64,000 bases of DNA from Aureimonas sp. AU22 (GTDB lineage Bacteria > Pseudomonadota > Alphaproteobacteria > Rhizobiales > Rhizobiaceae), in contig NZ_BBWJ01000026.1 of assembly GCF_001463745.1 (NCBI RefSeq), positions 1 to 64,000 of the forward strand, written 5' to 3'. Within the stretch, counting starts at the first letter, position 1. Each line of letters begins with the position of its first letter. Shown piece by piece: positions 32,283 through 42,632 of the stretch. The notes below the pieces were generated by a model. It saw nothing but the letters and a program-made list of their open reading frames with translations. It did no database searches and had not been told where the DNA came from. Position numbers and translations under genes: made by a program.

Positions 32283-35152
32283 TCGGCGGGCTCGGCTTGT
32301 GCCACGCGCCGCGAGGTGGCGGCGAACGAGTTGTAGCTTTCCTGCCAGTCGGTCGGGCCGTTCGAGGGCGAGACCTGCACCGCCGTGACCTTGTATTCCG
32401 GGCAGTTGGTGGCCCAGTCGGAATAGTCGGTGGTGACGACGTTGGCCTGCGTCAGCGGGTGGTGGAAGGTCGTGTAGACGACGCCGGGCGCAACGCGGGT
32501 CGTGATCGTCGCACGCAGCGTCGTGTCGCCCGCCCGGCTCGCCACCTTGACGAAGGCGCCCTCGCGGATGCCCCGCTCGTCGGCGTCGTGCGGGTGGATC
32601 TCGAGCACGTCCTCCTCGTGCCACAGCGTGTTGTCGGTGCGACGGGTCTGCGCGCCGACATTGTACTGCGACAGGATGCGGCCCGTGGTGAGAAGCAGCG
32701 GGAAGCGCGGGCCGACCTTCTCGTCCGTCGGCACGTATTCGGTGACGACGAAGAGGCCCTTGCCGCGCACGAAGCCCTCGAGATGCATCAGCGGCGTGCC
32801 GAGCGGGGCCTTGTCGGTGACGGGCCACTGCAGCGTCTCGGTCTCCAGTCGCTCGTAGGACACGCCCGCAAAGGTCGGGGTGAGCGCTGCGATCTCGGCC
32901 ATGATCTCGGAAGGGTGCCCGTAGTTCATGGGCAAGCCGAGGGCGTTGGCGAGAAGCTGCGTCACCTCCCAGTCGGCATAGCCGTTCTTCGGCGTCATCA
33001 CGCGGCGAACGCGCTGGATGCGCCGCTCGGCATTGGTGAAGGTGCCGTCCTTCTCGAGGAAGGTCGAGCCCGGCAGGAAGACATGGGCGTGGACGGCGGT
33101 CTCGTTGAGGAAGAGGTCCTGCACCACGACGCATTCCATCGCGGCGAGACCCGCCGTGACGTGGCGCGTGTTGGGGTCGGACTGGAGGATGTCCTCGCCC
33201 TGGATGTAGATGCCCTTGAACTCGCCGGCGACGGCCGCATCCAGCATGTTGGGGATGCGCATGCCCGGCTCGTCGTCGAGCTCGACGCCCCACATGGTCT
33301 CGAACAGCGCCCGTGCCGTGTCGTCGGAGACATGGCGGTAGCCCGAAAGCTCGTGCGGGAAGGAGCCCATGTCGCAGGCGCCCTGCACGTTGTTCTGGCC
33401 GCGCAGCGGGTTCACACCGGCGCCGCGCACCCCGATGTTGCCGGTCGCCATGGCGAGGTTGGCGATCGCCATCACAGTGGTGGACCCTTGAGAGTGCTCC
33501 GTGACGCCGAGCCCGTAGTAGATCGCCGAGCGCCCGCCGGTGGCGTAGAGGCGGGCCGCGGCGCGAAGCTCGTCCGCCGGCACGCGCGTCATCGGCTCGA
33601 CGGCTTCGGGCGAGCGCGAGGCGTCGGAGACGAACTCGGCCCAGGCCCCGAAGGCCTCGAGGTCGCAGCGCTCGCGGATATAGGTCTCGTCGACGAGGCC
33701 TTCGGTCACGATCACATGCGCCATGGCGGTGAGCACGGCGACGTTGGTGCCGGGGCGCAGCGGCAGATGGTGCGCGGCCTCGACGTGGGGCGTCTTCACG
33801 AGGTCGATGCGGCGGGGATCGACCACGATCAGCTGCGCGCCCTCGCGCAGGCGCTTCTTCATCCGGCTGGCGAAGACCGGGTGGCCGTCGGTCGGGTTGG
33901 CGCCGATCACGAGGATGACATCGGCGTCTTCGACCGAGTCGAAGTCCTGCGTGCCGGCCGAGGTGCCGAGCGTGGTCTTCAGGCCGTAGCCGGTCGGCGA
34001 GTGACAGACGCGGGCGCAGGTGTCGACGTTGTTGTTGCCAAAGCCGGCGCGGATCAGCTTCTGGACGAGGAACGTCTCCTCGTTGGTGCAGCGCGAGGAG
34101 GTGATGCCGCCGACCGAGTTGCGCCCGTATTTCGCCTGGATGCGCTTGAACTCGGCGGCCGTGTGGGCGATCGCCTCCTCCCACGACACTTCCTGCCAGG
34201 GATCGGAGGTAGAGGCGCGGATCATCGGCGAGGTGATGCGCTCGCGATGGTTGGCATAGCCGTAGGCGAAGCGGCCTTTCACGCAGCTATGGCCGTGGTT
34301 CGCCTTGCCGTCCTTCCACGGCACCATGCGCACGAGTTCCTCGCCCCGCATCTCGGCCTTGAACGAGCAGCCGACGCCGCAATAGGCGCAGGTCGTGACC
34401 TTGGAGTGCTCGGGGACGCCGAGCGCCACCACGGACTTCTCCATCAGGGTCGCGGTCGGGCAGGCCTGGACGCAGGCGCCGCAGGACACGCATTCCGACG
34501 AGAAGAAGTCCTCTCCCTGGCTAGGTGACACACGTGAATCGAAGCCGCGCCCCGCGATCGTCAGCGCGAACGTGCCCTGCACCTCCTCGCAGGCCCGCAC
34601 GCAACGCGAGCAGACGATGCACTTGGAGGGATCATACTGGAAGTACGGGTTGGAGAGGTCCTTCTCCATGAAGAGCGGGTTCGGGGCGCCGTGCTCGTGG
34701 GCGTGGACATGGTTCTCGCCATGTTGGCCGTAGCGCACCTCGCGAAGGCCGACCTCTCCAGCCGTGTCCTGCAGCTCGCAGTCGCCGTTGGCGGAGCACG
34801 TCAGGCAGTCCAGCGGATGGTCGGAGATGTAGAGCTCCATCACGCCGCGGCGAAGCTTGGCGATCCGGTCGGTCTGCGTCTTCACCACCATGCCGTCCGC
34901 TGCCAGCGTCGTGCAGGAGGCCGGCGTGCCGCGCATGCCCTCGACTTCCACGAGGCACATGCGGCAGGAGCCGAAGGGCTCGAGACTGTCCGTCGCGCAG
35001 AGCTTCGGGATCTTGGTGCCCATCTCGGCGGCCGCGCGCATCAGCGAGGTGCCGGCGGGGACGGTGATCGTCTCGCCGTCGATCGTGAGCGTGACGAGCT
35101 TGTCGGCGCGGCGTTCGGGGGTGCCGAAGTCGGTTTCGGGAACGAGAGACAT
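32279..35152 (-). CDS. fdsA: NAD-dependent formate dehydrogenase alpha subunit (Mo-bis-MGD catalytic)
   Basis: Catalytic subunit of 957 residues oxidising formate to CO2 in the cytoplasm. In order: N-terminal [2Fe-2S] domain (CATDSLEPFGSCRMC), His/Cys cluster ligands SDHPLDCLTCSANGDC, two [4Fe-4S] motifs CIVCSRCVRAC and CVSCGACVQACP, a further [4Fe-4S] motif CAYCGVGC, then the molybdopterin domains. The metal-ligand Cys is in VDTCARVCHSPTGYG followed by the conserved His. Complete; length fits the family. It lies 13 bp after fdsB and overlaps fdsD. Cofactor-insertion genes (fdhD, mob) are not in the window. Confidence 0.96.
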   Translation of the reverse strand: MSLVPETDFGTPERRADKLVTLTIDGETITVPAGTSLMRAAAEMGTKIPKLCATDSLEPFGSCRMCLVEVEGMRGTPASCTTLAADGMVVKTQTDRIAKLRRGVMELYISDHPLDCLTCSANGDCELQDTAGEVGLREVRYGQHGENHVHAHEHGAPNPLFMEKDLSNPYFQYDPSKCIVCSRCVRACEEVQGTFALTIAGRGFDSRVSPSQGEDFFSSECVSCGACVQACPTATLMEKSVVALGVPEHSKVTTCAYCGVGCSFKAEMRGEELVRMVPWKDGKANHGHSCVKGRFAYGYANHRERITSPMIRASTSDPWQEVSWEEAIAHTAAEFKRIQAKYGRNSVGGITSSRCTNEETFLVQKLIRAGFGNNNVDTCARVCHSPTGYGLKTTLGTSAGTQDFDSVEDADVILVIGANPTDGHPVFASRMKKRLREGAQLIVVDPRRIDLVKTPHVEAAHHLPLRPGTNVAVLTAMAHVIVTEGLVDETYIRERCDLEAFGAWAEFVSDASRSPEAVEPMTRVPADELRAAARLYATGGRSAIYYGLGVTEHSQGSTTVMAIANLAMATGNIGVRGAGVNPLRGQNNVQGACDMGSFPHELSGYRHVSDDTARALFETMWGVELDDEPGMRIPNMLDAAVAGEFKGIYIQGEDILQSDPNTRHVTAGLAAMECVVVQDLFLNETAVHAHVFLPGSTFLEKDGTFTNAERRIQRVRRVMTPKNGYADWEVTQLLANALGLPMNYGHPSEIMAEIAALTPTFAGVSYERLETETLQWPVTDKAPLGTPLMHLEGFVRGKGLFVVTEYVPTDEKVGPRFPLLLTTGRILSQYNVGAQTRRTDNTLWHEEDVLEIHPHDADERGIREGAFVKVASRAGDTTLRATITTRVAPGVVYTTFHHPLTQANVVTTDYSDWATNCPEYKVTAVQVSPSNGPTDWQESYNSFAATSRRVAQAEPAE

Positions 35153-35165
35153 AGGCGTGTCCTCC

Positions 35166-36743
35166 TTATTCCGCCGCCTGGAGCCCGGCCGGAAGGCGAC
35201 GGGCGTCGAGGTCGAAATCTTCGGGGAAATGGGTCATCGCTGACGTCACGGGATAGGGCGTGAAGCCGCCGAGCGCGCAGAGCGAGCCGAACTTCATCGT
35301 GTCGCAGAGGTCGGCGAGCAGCGTCAGCTCCTGCGCCACCGGCTGGCGGGCCTCGCGTTTGGCAAGGATGCGGTCCACCGTCTCGACGCCGCGCACGGCG
35401 CCGATGCGGCAGGGCGTGCACTTGCCGCAGCTTTCCGCCGCGCAGAACTCCATGGCAAAGCGCGCCATGTGGGCCATGTCCACGGTGTCGTCGAAGACGG
35501 TGATGCCGCCGTGGCCGATCAGGCCGTCCTTCGCCGTGAAGGCCTCGTAGTCGAAGGGCGTGTCGAAGAGGGACGGCGGGAAGTAGGCGCCGAGCGGACC
35601 GCCGACCTGCACCGCGCGGACGGGACGTCCCGACGCCGTGCCGCCGCCGATCTCGTTGACCAGCTCTCCGAGCGTGATGCCGAAGGGCACCTCGACGAGG
35701 CCGCCGTACTTGACGTTGCCGGCGAGCTGCACCGGCATCGTGCCGCGCGAGCGCCCGAGGCCGAGCCGCTCGTAGGCCTCCGGCCCCTCGGCGAAGATCG
35801 CGGGGATCGCGGCGAGCGACAGGACGTTGTTGACCACCGTCGGCTTGCCGAAGAGGCCCTGGAGCGCCGGCAGCGGCGGCTTGGCGCGCACGATGCCGCG
35901 CTTGCCCTCGATGGAATTCAAAAGCGAGGTCTCCTCGCCGCAGACATAGGCGCCTGCGCCGACGCGCACCTCCATGTCGAAGGCGAGACCCGAGCCGCCG
36001 ACGGACGCGCCCAGCCACCCGGCACGGCGGGCGCCGAGGATGGCCTCTTCCATCGCCTCGATCGCGTGCGGGTATTCCGAGCGGATATAGATGTAGCCGT
36101 AGGTCGCGCCGACCGAGACGCCGGCAACGGTCATGCCCTCGACGAGGCGATACGGATCGCCTTCCATGGTCATCCGGTCGGCGAAGGTGCCGGAATCCCC
36201 CTCGTCGGCGTTGCAGACGATGTATTTCTGGCTGGCGACCGCCTTGCGGACGGTTTCCCACTTGATGCCGGTCGGGAAGCCCGCGCCGCCGCGGCCGCGA
36301 AGCCCGGACGCCGCGACGGTCTTCACCCGCGTCTCGGCGTCCATGCCCAGCGCCGCCCGGAGCCCGCGCCAGCCGCCATGGGCGGCGTAGTCGCTTTCCG
36401 AACGCGGATCGACGATCCCGCACAGCGCCATGGTGGAACGCGTCTGGCGGGCGAGGAACGGGTGCTCCTCCGGCCGGCCGATGCAGAGCGGATGCGCGCC
36501 GCCTTCCAGGATGCCGGCGGCCACGAGTCCGGACACGTCGTCCGGCGCCACGGGGCCGTAGCCGATGCGGCCCTCGGCCGTCTCGACCTCGACCAGCGGC
36601 TCCAGCCAGTGCATGCCGCGCGAGCCGGTTCGCACGATCTCCAGCGCGTGGCCGGATGCGGCGAAGGCTCGCGCCACCTCGTCGGCGCCGACCGCGACGG
36701 CGGCCGCGTCGCGTGGCACGAAGATGCGGGTCGTCTGGCTCAT
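35166..36743 (-). CDS. fdsB: formate dehydrogenase beta subunit, NuoF-like (NADH-forming)
   Basis: Flavoprotein of 525 residues that passes formate electrons to NAD+. N-terminal thioredoxin-like [2Fe-2S]-type domain about 1-110, then the FMN/NAD region with GLRGRGGAGFPTGIKW, NADEGDSGTFADR and GAGAYVCGEETSLLNS, and the [4Fe-4S] ligands ESCGKCTPCRIG. The ATG at 36743 overlaps the FdsG stop by 4 bp; the frame is open upstream but only in antisense of fdsG. Confidence 0.95.
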   Translation of the reverse strand: MSQTTRIFVPRDAAAVAVGADEVARAFAASGHALEIVRTGSRGMHWLEPLVEVETAEGRIGYGPVAPDDVSGLVAAGILEGGAHPLCIGRPEEHPFLARQTRSTMALCGIVDPRSESDYAAHGGWRGLRAALGMDAETRVKTVAASGLRGRGGAGFPTGIKWETVRKAVASQKYIVCNADEGDSGTFADRMTMEGDPYRLVEGMTVAGVSVGATYGYIYIRSEYPHAIEAMEEAILGARRAGWLGASVGGSGLAFDMEVRVGAGAYVCGEETSLLNSIEGKRGIVRAKPPLPALQGLFGKPTVVNNVLSLAAIPAIFAEGPEAYERLGLGRSRGTMPVQLAGNVKYGGLVEVPFGITLGELVNEIGGGTASGRPVRAVQVGGPLGAYFPPSLFDTPFDYEAFTAKDGLIGHGGITVFDDTVDMAHMARFAMEFCAAESCGKCTPCRIGAVRGVETVDRILAKREARQPVAQELTLLADLCDTMKFGSLCALGGFTPYPVTSAMTHFPEDFDLDARRLPAGLQAAE

Positions 36744-37225
36744 CGGATCGCCTCCTCGATGATGGCGGTGAGCCGCGCTTCCGTCAGGCGGCCGTGGATC
36801 CGGCCATCCACCATGGCGGCGGGCGCGACGGAGCAGAGGCCGAGGCAGTAGACCGGCTCCAGCGTCGCCGCGCCGTCGCCCGTGGTGGCGTTCATGGGGA
36901 CGCCGAGCAGCCGCTCGGCTGCCGCCTGCAGCCCGCGTCCGCCCGCCGCCTGGCAAGCCTCGGCGGCGCAGATCTTGACCACGGTCCGGCCTGCCGGCTG
37001 GCGACGGAAGTCGTGATAGAAGGTCAGGACGCCGTGGACGTCGGCACGCGACAGGTTCAGCGCCTCCGCGATCACCGGGACGGCGGCGTCGTCCACCATG
37101 CCGAACTCGCCCTGGATGTCGTGCAGGATCGGCAGGAGCGCGCCCGGCCGGCCCTTGTGGGCGTCGAGGATCTCGTCCAGCCGTTCGCGGTCGAAGGGGG
37201 CGGCGCGTTGCGCGGAATCGAGCAT
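36740..37225 (-). CDS. fdsG: formate dehydrogenase gamma subunit, NuoE-like
   Basis: [2Fe-2S] protein of 161 residues, first gene of the formate dehydrogenase operon. Thioredoxin-like fold with cluster ligands CAAEAC and CLGLC. FTFGRFA precedes the ATG in the open frame but the start at 37225 (LDSAQRAAPFDRERL) gives the normal family length. It works as an electron relay to the FMN subunit FdsB. Confidence 0.92.
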   Translation of the reverse strand: MLDSAQRAAPFDRERLDEILDAHKGRPGALLPILHDIQGEFGMVDDAAVPVIAEALNLSRADVHGVLTFYHDFRRQPAGRTVVKICAAEACQAAGGRGLQAAAERLLGVPMNATTGDGAATLEPVYCLGLCSVAPAAMVDGRIHGRLTEARLTAIIEEAIR

Positions 37226-37290
37226 GGCGAATCTCCCGAAGGTGAAACCGGACCGGCGCGCGAGCCGAGGCGCGCCGGTCTGGAATTGTT

Positions 37291-38943
37291 CTAGAACAGT
37301 GCGGCAGCCTTGAGGAGCGTGATGTAGACGCCCCACAGAAGCGGCAGGCCGACGGCGATCCAGGCGAGGATCGCCGGGCCGTTGAAGCCGCCGCGACCGA
37401 TGCCGTGGTCGCCGACGGCGGGCGCGGCGGCTGTCGCGGCCTTGGACGAGGCGGCGGCCTTCGCCTCCGCCCGCATCTGGTACTTCTCGGCCACCGGCCG
37501 GACCAGGAGGTTCGCCACGAAGCCGACCGCCAGAAGCGCCGCCACCGTGAAGAAGATCGGCTGGTAGACGGCCTCGCGCGGCAGGCCGGCCGCGATCTGC
37601 GTGTCGCGGATGGTGCCGGTGATGAGGCCACCGAAGATGCCAGCGAGCGACCAGGCGGTGAGGAGCCGTCCGTGGATCGCGCCCACGAACTTCGTGCCGA
37701 AGACGTCGGCGAGATAGGCCGGCACGGTGGCGAAGCCGCCGCCGTACATGGAGGCGATCACGCAGAACGAGGCGACGAACAGGAACACGAAGCCCGACGA
37801 CGCCGAGAACGGCACGAGCGCGGCATAGAGCGCGATCCCGAGCGCGAGGATCACGGCATACATGGTCTTGCGGCCGAGCCGGTCGGAGAAGGACGCCCAG
37901 AAGAAGCGGCCGCCGATGTTGAACAGCGAGACGAGGCCGACGAAGCCGGCGCCCACGGCCGCGGCCGCCGTGCGCTGCTCGGGGGTGAAGTCGAGGAAGC
38001 CGACGCCGTCCGCGCCGATCAGGCGGCCGCCGAAGATCTCCTGCAGCATCGGCGAAGCGACGCCGATGAGGCCGATCGAGGCGGTGACGTTGGTGAGGAG
38101 CACGATCCAGATCAGCCAGAACTGCGGGGTCTTGTGCGCGTCCTTGAGGTGCACGTCGCCCGTCGCGATCAGTCGGTTGCCGCTGGCGGCAGGCGGCGTC
38201 CATCCGGACGGGCGCCAGTTCTCGGGCGGCACGCGGTAGCCGAGCGCGCCGGCCACCATGAAGACGAAGTAGCCGGCGGCGAGCACCAGGAAGGTCTGCC
38301 AGACGCCGACGCCGTCAGCGCTCGCGAAGCTGCGCATCAGGATGTCGGCGAGCGGCGAGCCGATCATGGCGCCGCCGCCAAAGCCCATGATGGCCATGCC
38401 GGTCGCCATGCCGCGCCGGTCGGGGAACCACTTGATGAGGGTCGAGACGGGCGAGATGTAGCCGAGCCCGAGACCGATGCCGCCGATGACGCCCGATCCG
38501 AGCCACATCAGCCAGAGCTGATGGAGGTAGATGCCCAGTGCCGATATCACCATGCCGCCGCACCAGCACACGGCCGAGACGAGGCCGGCCTTGCGCGGAC
38601 CGGCCCGCTCCAGCCAGCCGCCCCAGATCGCCGCCGCGCCGCCGAGCACCACGAAGAACAGCGTGTACATCCAGAGAAGGTCCGACACGCGCCAGTCACA
38701 CGTTGTCGTGAACAGGGCCGTCATCAGGGTCATGCCCTCGCAGGCGACCGGTTGGGCAACGCCGATGGCGCGCGACAAGGGCAGCCAGAACACGGAGAAT
38801 CCGTAGGCCATGCCGATGCACAGGTGGATCGCCAGCGCGCAGGGCGGGATCAGCCAGCGGTTGAAACCGGCCCTGGCGACCGTGTTTTCCCGGTCGAGAA
38901 AGCCTATTCCTGGCGCACGTACGGCATCGGCTGCAGAACTCAT
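37291..38943 (-). CDS. MFS transporter, oxalate/formate antiporter (OFA) family
   Basis: Inner-membrane carrier of 550 residues with about twelve to fourteen spans, beginning near LIPPCALAIHLCIGMAYGFS. Family marks include GGIGLGLGYISPVSTLIKWF, PDRRGMATGMAIMGFGGGA and the second-half repeat GRFFWASFSDRLGRK. The ATG at 38943 is chosen over one eight codons upstream because GGGAGG lies four to five bases before it. It is 65 bp upstream of fdsG on the same strand, so formate or oxalate uptake for the formate dehydrogenase is a reasonable inference. Relatives also carry pyruvate or acetate. Confidence 0.85.
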   Translation of the reverse strand: MSSAADAVRAPGIGFLDRENTVARAGFNRWLIPPCALAIHLCIGMAYGFSVFWLPLSRAIGVAQPVACEGMTLMTALFTTTCDWRVSDLLWMYTLFFVVLGGAAAIWGGWLERAGPRKAGLVSAVCWCGGMVISALGIYLHQLWLMWLGSGVIGGIGLGLGYISPVSTLIKWFPDRRGMATGMAIMGFGGGAMIGSPLADILMRSFASADGVGVWQTFLVLAAGYFVFMVAGALGYRVPPENWRPSGWTPPAASGNRLIATGDVHLKDAHKTPQFWLIWIVLLTNVTASIGLIGVASPMLQEIFGGRLIGADGVGFLDFTPEQRTAAAAVGAGFVGLVSLFNIGGRFFWASFSDRLGRKTMYAVILALGIALYAALVPFSASSGFVFLFVASFCVIASMYGGGFATVPAYLADVFGTKFVGAIHGRLLTAWSLAGIFGGLITGTIRDTQIAAGLPREAVYQPIFFTVAALLAVGFVANLLVRPVAEKYQMRAEAKAAASSKAATAAAPAVGDHGIGRGGFNGPAILAWIAVGLPLLWGVYITLLKAAALF

Positions 38944-39065
38944 CGAACCTCCCGGCATTCCAGGCATCGGCCTCCCCGCCGTGCCTTTGTTTCAGGCGGG
39001 AAGGGTCGCGCCCAATTTAGAATGCGTCAAATGTTGCCGGGACGATCGATGATAGACGTTCTCGA

Positions 39066-39995
39066 TCACGCTGGCACTTGGTCGTCGCCGCGCAGGGGCT
39101 CGATCCGCCTGCGAAACTCGGCCGAACGCGCACAGGTGAGGATCGCCCGGCTCTGCGCCGACATGGGATGGCGATCGAGAACCACGAGCCCGACGGCCTG
39201 GGGCGGCGAGGGGTCGTCGAAGGGCAGGATGAGGATCGCCGGGTCGCGCTCGGCGGTGCCGGCGTGGCTGTGGGGCAGGATCGAGGACATCTCGCCCATG
39301 CGCACCATGGACAGGAGCGCGGTGTAGGAATTGGCCGTGGCGCGGGGCAGGACGTCCATGCCGATGCTCGTCATCTGCGCGTCGAGGATGCGGCGGTTCT
39401 GCATGTCGCGGGTGAGAAGGCAGAGCGGCGAGGCGGCGGCTTCCGCCCAGGAGACCGCCTGGCGTCCCGCGAAGGGGCCCTCGGCGGGCGTCGCGAAGCG
39501 GTAGCGCTCCTCGTAGAAGGTCCAGGCGATGACGCCGGTCAGCGGCTCGTTCTCGAGATAGGTGACGCCGCCGTCGATGTCGTGGGCGTGGAGCGCGCGC
39601 TCGATCTCGCGCGATGTCATCGACAGGATCACGAGCTGAAGATCTGGATGGTCGCCTGCCAGCACCGGCGCGAGGGCGCCGACCGCCGGCATGGCGGCGG
39701 GGATGACGCCGAGCCGGAGGCGTCCGGTGAGACCGATGCCGGGCTTGCCCGCCGCCCGCAGCATCCCGTCGCAGTCGGACAGCATCTGCTGCGCCCAGGG
39801 CAGCGCCGCCTCGCCCTCGACTGTCAGCCCGACATAGCGTCGATCCCGGCGCACGAGCCCGACGCCGAGCGCGGTCTCGAGCGACGCGATGCCGGCCGAC
39901 AGCGTCGGCTGCGTGACGCCGCAGCTTTCCGCCGCGCGCCGGAAATGGCCGAGGCGGGCGAGCGTCACGAAATATCGGAGATGTCGGATCTGCAT
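39066..39995 (-). CDS. LysR-family regulator, FdsR-like
   Basis: LysR protein of 309 residues, helix-turn-helix [21 protein letters not shown], effector domain from about 95 ([20 protein letters not shown]). It lies directly upstream of the MFS and formate dehydrogenase genes on the same strand, as FdsR does in other proteobacteria, where it activates fds operons. It could equally act on eutBC just upstream. The ATG at 39995 is the first with a fold start right after it. Confidence 0.82.
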   Translation of the reverse strand: MQIRHLRYFVTLARLGHFRRAAESCGVTQPTLSAGIASLETALGVGLVRRDRRYVGLTVEGEAALPWAQQMLSDCDGMLRAAGKPGIGLTGRLRLGVIPAAMPAVGALAPVLAGDHPDLQLVILSMTSREIERALHAHDIDGGVTYLENEPLTGVIAWTFYEERYRFATPAEGPFAGRQAVSWAEAAASPLCLLTRDMQNRRILDAQMTSIGMDVLPRATANSYTALLSMVRMGEMSSILPHSHAGTAERDPAILILPFDDPSPPQAVGLVVLDRHPMSAQSRAILTCARSAEFRRRIEPLRGDDQVPA

Positions 39996-40105
39996 CGGGC
40001 CTCCGCGCCACGCCGGATCGCCGCGCGGCGGCGGGCGTCCCGCCGAGAGGTAGCGGGCCGGGGGCGCGCGGGCAACGCCGGCCCGTGCGGGGAGGGCCGG
40101 GCGGA

Positions 40106-40924
40106 TCAGCCGCCTTCGGTCAGGAAGTTGCCGCCGTCGCCGGCCTCCAGCCCCGCATCGGCCTCCTCCTCGTCCTTCAGCGCGACGCCTGACAGGTTGC
40201 GCCGGAACGCCTCGGCGAGGAGGTAGGCGGCTTTCTGCGCGGCGCGCGCCGGAGCCAGGCCCTCCGCCCGGATGTTGGAGATGCAGTTGCGCGATTCGTC
40301 CGTGAGGCCGGGACGGGGCGCGAGCGTCAGGTAGAGCCCGAGGCTGTCCGGCGAGGACAGGCCCGGCCGCTCGCCGATCAGCACCACCACCGCGCGCGCG
40401 CCGAACGCCTCGCCGATCTCGTCGCCGATCGCGACGCGCGCCTGGCCAACCACCGCGATCGGCGCGAGCGTCCAGCCCCGGGCCTCGAGGAGGGGCAGCA
40501 GCGCCTGAAGAAAGGGCACGGCGTTGGTTTCGACGGCGAGGGCCGACAGGCCGTCGCCGATCACCAGCGCGACGTCGACGCCGTCCAAGCCTGCCGCCGC
40601 CTGCCGAAGACGCACGCGGGACGGCTCGTCGAGGACGCGCCCGGCGTCCGGCCGCTGCAGATAGGTCGGGCGATCGGCGGCCTGGGAGTGGAGCGCCACG
40701 CAGGTTTGTCCGAGGCGGGCGACGGCATCGCTCAAGCCTTGCGCGTCGAGGGCGCGATGCACGGCGCTGCGCGCCTGCGCATGGGCGAACTGGAACTCGA
40801 GATGCGGGGCGGTCGGCAGGCTGGTGCCGGCGCGCCCGAGGGCGATGCGCGCCGACGTATGCCGGCGCAGCGCGGCCCAGGGATTGGCGACGACCGCCGG
40901 CGCGGGCTTGTCTTCCTCGGCCAT
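40106..40924 (-). CDS. eutC: ethanolamine ammonia-lyase small subunit
   Basis: Light chain of the adenosylcobalamin-dependent lyase that splits ethanolamine to acetaldehyde and ammonia; 272 residues. Family signature [20 protein letters not shown], then [20 protein letters not shown] and the cobalamin-side [12 protein letters not shown]. Follows eutB by 5 bp. The C-terminal tail is extended and acidic. Confidence 0.93.
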   Translation of the reverse strand: MAEEDKPAPAVVANPWAALRRHTSARIALGRAGTSLPTAPHLEFQFAHAQARSAVHRALDAQGLSDAVARLGQTCVALHSQAADRPTYLQRPDAGRVLDEPSRVRLRQAAAGLDGVDVALVIGDGLSALAVETNAVPFLQALLPLLEARGWTLAPIAVVGQARVAIGDEIGEAFGARAVVVLIGERPGLSSPDSLGLYLTLAPRPGLTDESRNCISNIRAEGLAPARAAQKAAYLLAEAFRRNLSGVALKDEEEADAGLEAGDGGNFLTEGG

Positions 40925-40929
40925 CGCGC

Positions 40930-42321
40930 TCAGGCCCCGCCCATGCCGATCGCGCGCTCGAAGGATGCCGGCATGGCGCTGCCGAGCCGCAGCGTCTCGC
41001 CGCGCTCGAAGATGCCGGCCTCCTCCAGCCAGCGCTCGAACTCGGGTGCCGGCCGCAGGCCCAGCACCTTTCGGGCATAGAGCGCGTCGTGGAACGAGGT
41101 CGTCTGGTAGTTCAGCATGATGTCGTCGGAGCCGGGAATGCCCATGATGAAGCTGACGCCCGCCACGCCCAGAAGCGTCAGAAGCGTGTCCATGTCGTTC
41201 TGGTCGGCCTCGGCATGGTTGGTGTAGCAGATGTCGCAGCCCATCTGCAGGCCCATCAGCTTGCCGCAGAAATGGTCCTCCAGCCCGGCGCGGATGATCT
41301 GGCGGCCGTCGTAGAGGTATTCCGGGCCGATGAAGCCGACCACGGTGTTGACGAGAAGCGGACGGAAGGGGCGGGCCACGGCGTAGGCACGCGCCTCCAG
41401 CGTCTGCTGGTCGACGCCGTGGTGGGCGCCGGCCGAGAGGCACGACCCCTGGCCGGTCTCGAAATACATCGCGTTGTCGCCGATCGTGCCGCGCCGCAGG
41501 CTCGCCGCCGCCTCGTAGCCTTCGCGAAGTGTCGAGAGCGAGACGCCGAAGGAGCGGTTGGCGCCCTGCGTGCCGGCGATCGACTGGAACACGAGGTCCA
41601 CCGGCACGCCGCGCCCGATCAGATCGATCGCCGTCGTCACATGCGTCAGGACGCAGGACTGCGTCGGGATCTGGTAGCGCTCGATGATTTCGCCGAGCAT
41701 ATGGACGAGCCGGGTCACCGCGGGCACGCTGTCGGTGGCCGGGTTGACGCCGATCGTGGCGTCGCCGGATCCATACATCAGCCCGTCAAGGATCGATGCG
41801 GCGATCCCGGCCGCCGAATCCGTCGGGTGGTTGGGCTGGAGCCGCGTCGAGAGGCGACCGGGCAGGCCGATCGTGCTGCGGAACCGGGTGACCACCCGGC
41901 ACTTGCGGGCCACGAGGACGAGATCCTGGTTGCGGCAGATCTTGGATACGCCCGCCACCATCTCGGGCGTCAGCCCCGCGGCAAGGCTTGCCAGCGCCGC
42001 GGCGTCCGCCGCGTCCGACAGGAGCCAGTTCCGGAAGTCGCCGACGGTCATGTGCGAAACCGGCGCGAAGGCTGCCGCGTCGTGGGTGTCGAGGATGAGC
42101 CGCGTCACCTCGTCCGCCTCGTAGGGCACGACCGCTTCCCGGAGGAAGGTCTTGAGGGGCAGGTCGGCCAGCACGAGCTGGGCCGCGGCGCGCTCCTGAC
42201 TGTCGGCCGCGGCGACGCCCGCCAGCACGTCTCCCGAGCGCTCGGGCGAGGCCTTGGCGAGAAGCGTGCGGAGATCGGCAAAGACGAACCGCCTCCCGCC
42301 GCGATCGAGTTGATAGGCCAT
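40930..42321 (-). CDS. eutB: ethanolamine ammonia-lyase large subunit
   Basis: Catalytic chain, 463 residues, a TIM barrel that binds ethanolamine and the cobalamin with EutC. Recognised by [45 protein letters not shown] [10 protein letters not shown] and [18 protein letters not shown]. Length and motifs are normal. AGGAAAGG precedes the ATG. No microcompartment shell genes, EutA reactivase, acetaldehyde dehydrogenase or ethanolamine permease is adjacent, so this is the stand-alone form. No cobalamin riboswitch was seen upstream. Confidence 0.96.
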   Translation of the reverse strand: MAYQLDRGGRRFVFADLRTLLAKASPERSGDVLAGVAAADSQERAAAQLVLADLPLKTFLREAVVPYEADEVTRLILDTHDAAAFAPVSHMTVGDFRNWLLSDAADAAALASLAAGLTPEMVAGVSKICRNQDLVLVARKCRVVTRFRSTIGLPGRLSTRLQPNHPTDSAAGIAASILDGLMYGSGDATIGVNPATDSVPAVTRLVHMLGEIIERYQIPTQSCVLTHVTTAIDLIGRGVPVDLVFQSIAGTQGANRSFGVSLSTLREGYEAAASLRRGTIGDNAMYFETGQGSCLSAGAHHGVDQQTLEARAYAVARPFRPLLVNTVVGFIGPEYLYDGRQIIRAGLEDHFCGKLMGLQMGCDICYTNHAEADQNDMDTLLTLLGVAGVSFIMGIPGSDDIMLNYQTTSFHDALYARKVLGLRPAPEFERWLEEAGIFERGETLRLGSAMPASFERAIGMGGA

Positions 42322-42632
42322 CGGCGCCTTTCCTGGACCGGAGGGCTCGGGTGTCGACTGCGCCCCCGGAGGGGCGGACGGCGATCGCGGGACGCAGGAA
42401 GGCGAAGGGGCGGAAGACGAGGGGCCCAGGGCCTTGCGAGGTCGCGATCAGGATGGAAAGCTCAGCCTTGTCCGTCAAGCGCGTTCGGATGTTCCCGAGG
42501 CGCACGATGCCGGGGTCACCGAGGCTTGGGGGCTGCCCGCTAGGCCCAGGCGACGCCGGTGCCAGCCTCCCGCCGATCGGCTCGCGCGGGCGGGGGCGGG
42601 GGCGAGACGAGAACGCCGGCGTCGCGGCGTCG
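42322..42632. other. intergenic gap upstream of eutB
   Basis: About 310 bp between the Cdh stop and eutB. On the minus strand TTGACG at 42473-42478 and CATCCT at 42450-42455, 17 bp apart, make a weak candidate eutB promoter. No gene, tRNA or clear terminator is visible. Confidence 0.45.

Noticed and set aside
29854-32388. An 844-codon plus-strand frame opposite the ClC gene
   Set aside because: Charged, repetitive RDGE-type composition and full antisense overlap with a recognised membrane protein.
37405-39327. A 640-codon plus-strand frame opposite the OFA carrier
   Set aside because: Antisense to a clear MFS protein; no hydrophobic or domain pattern.
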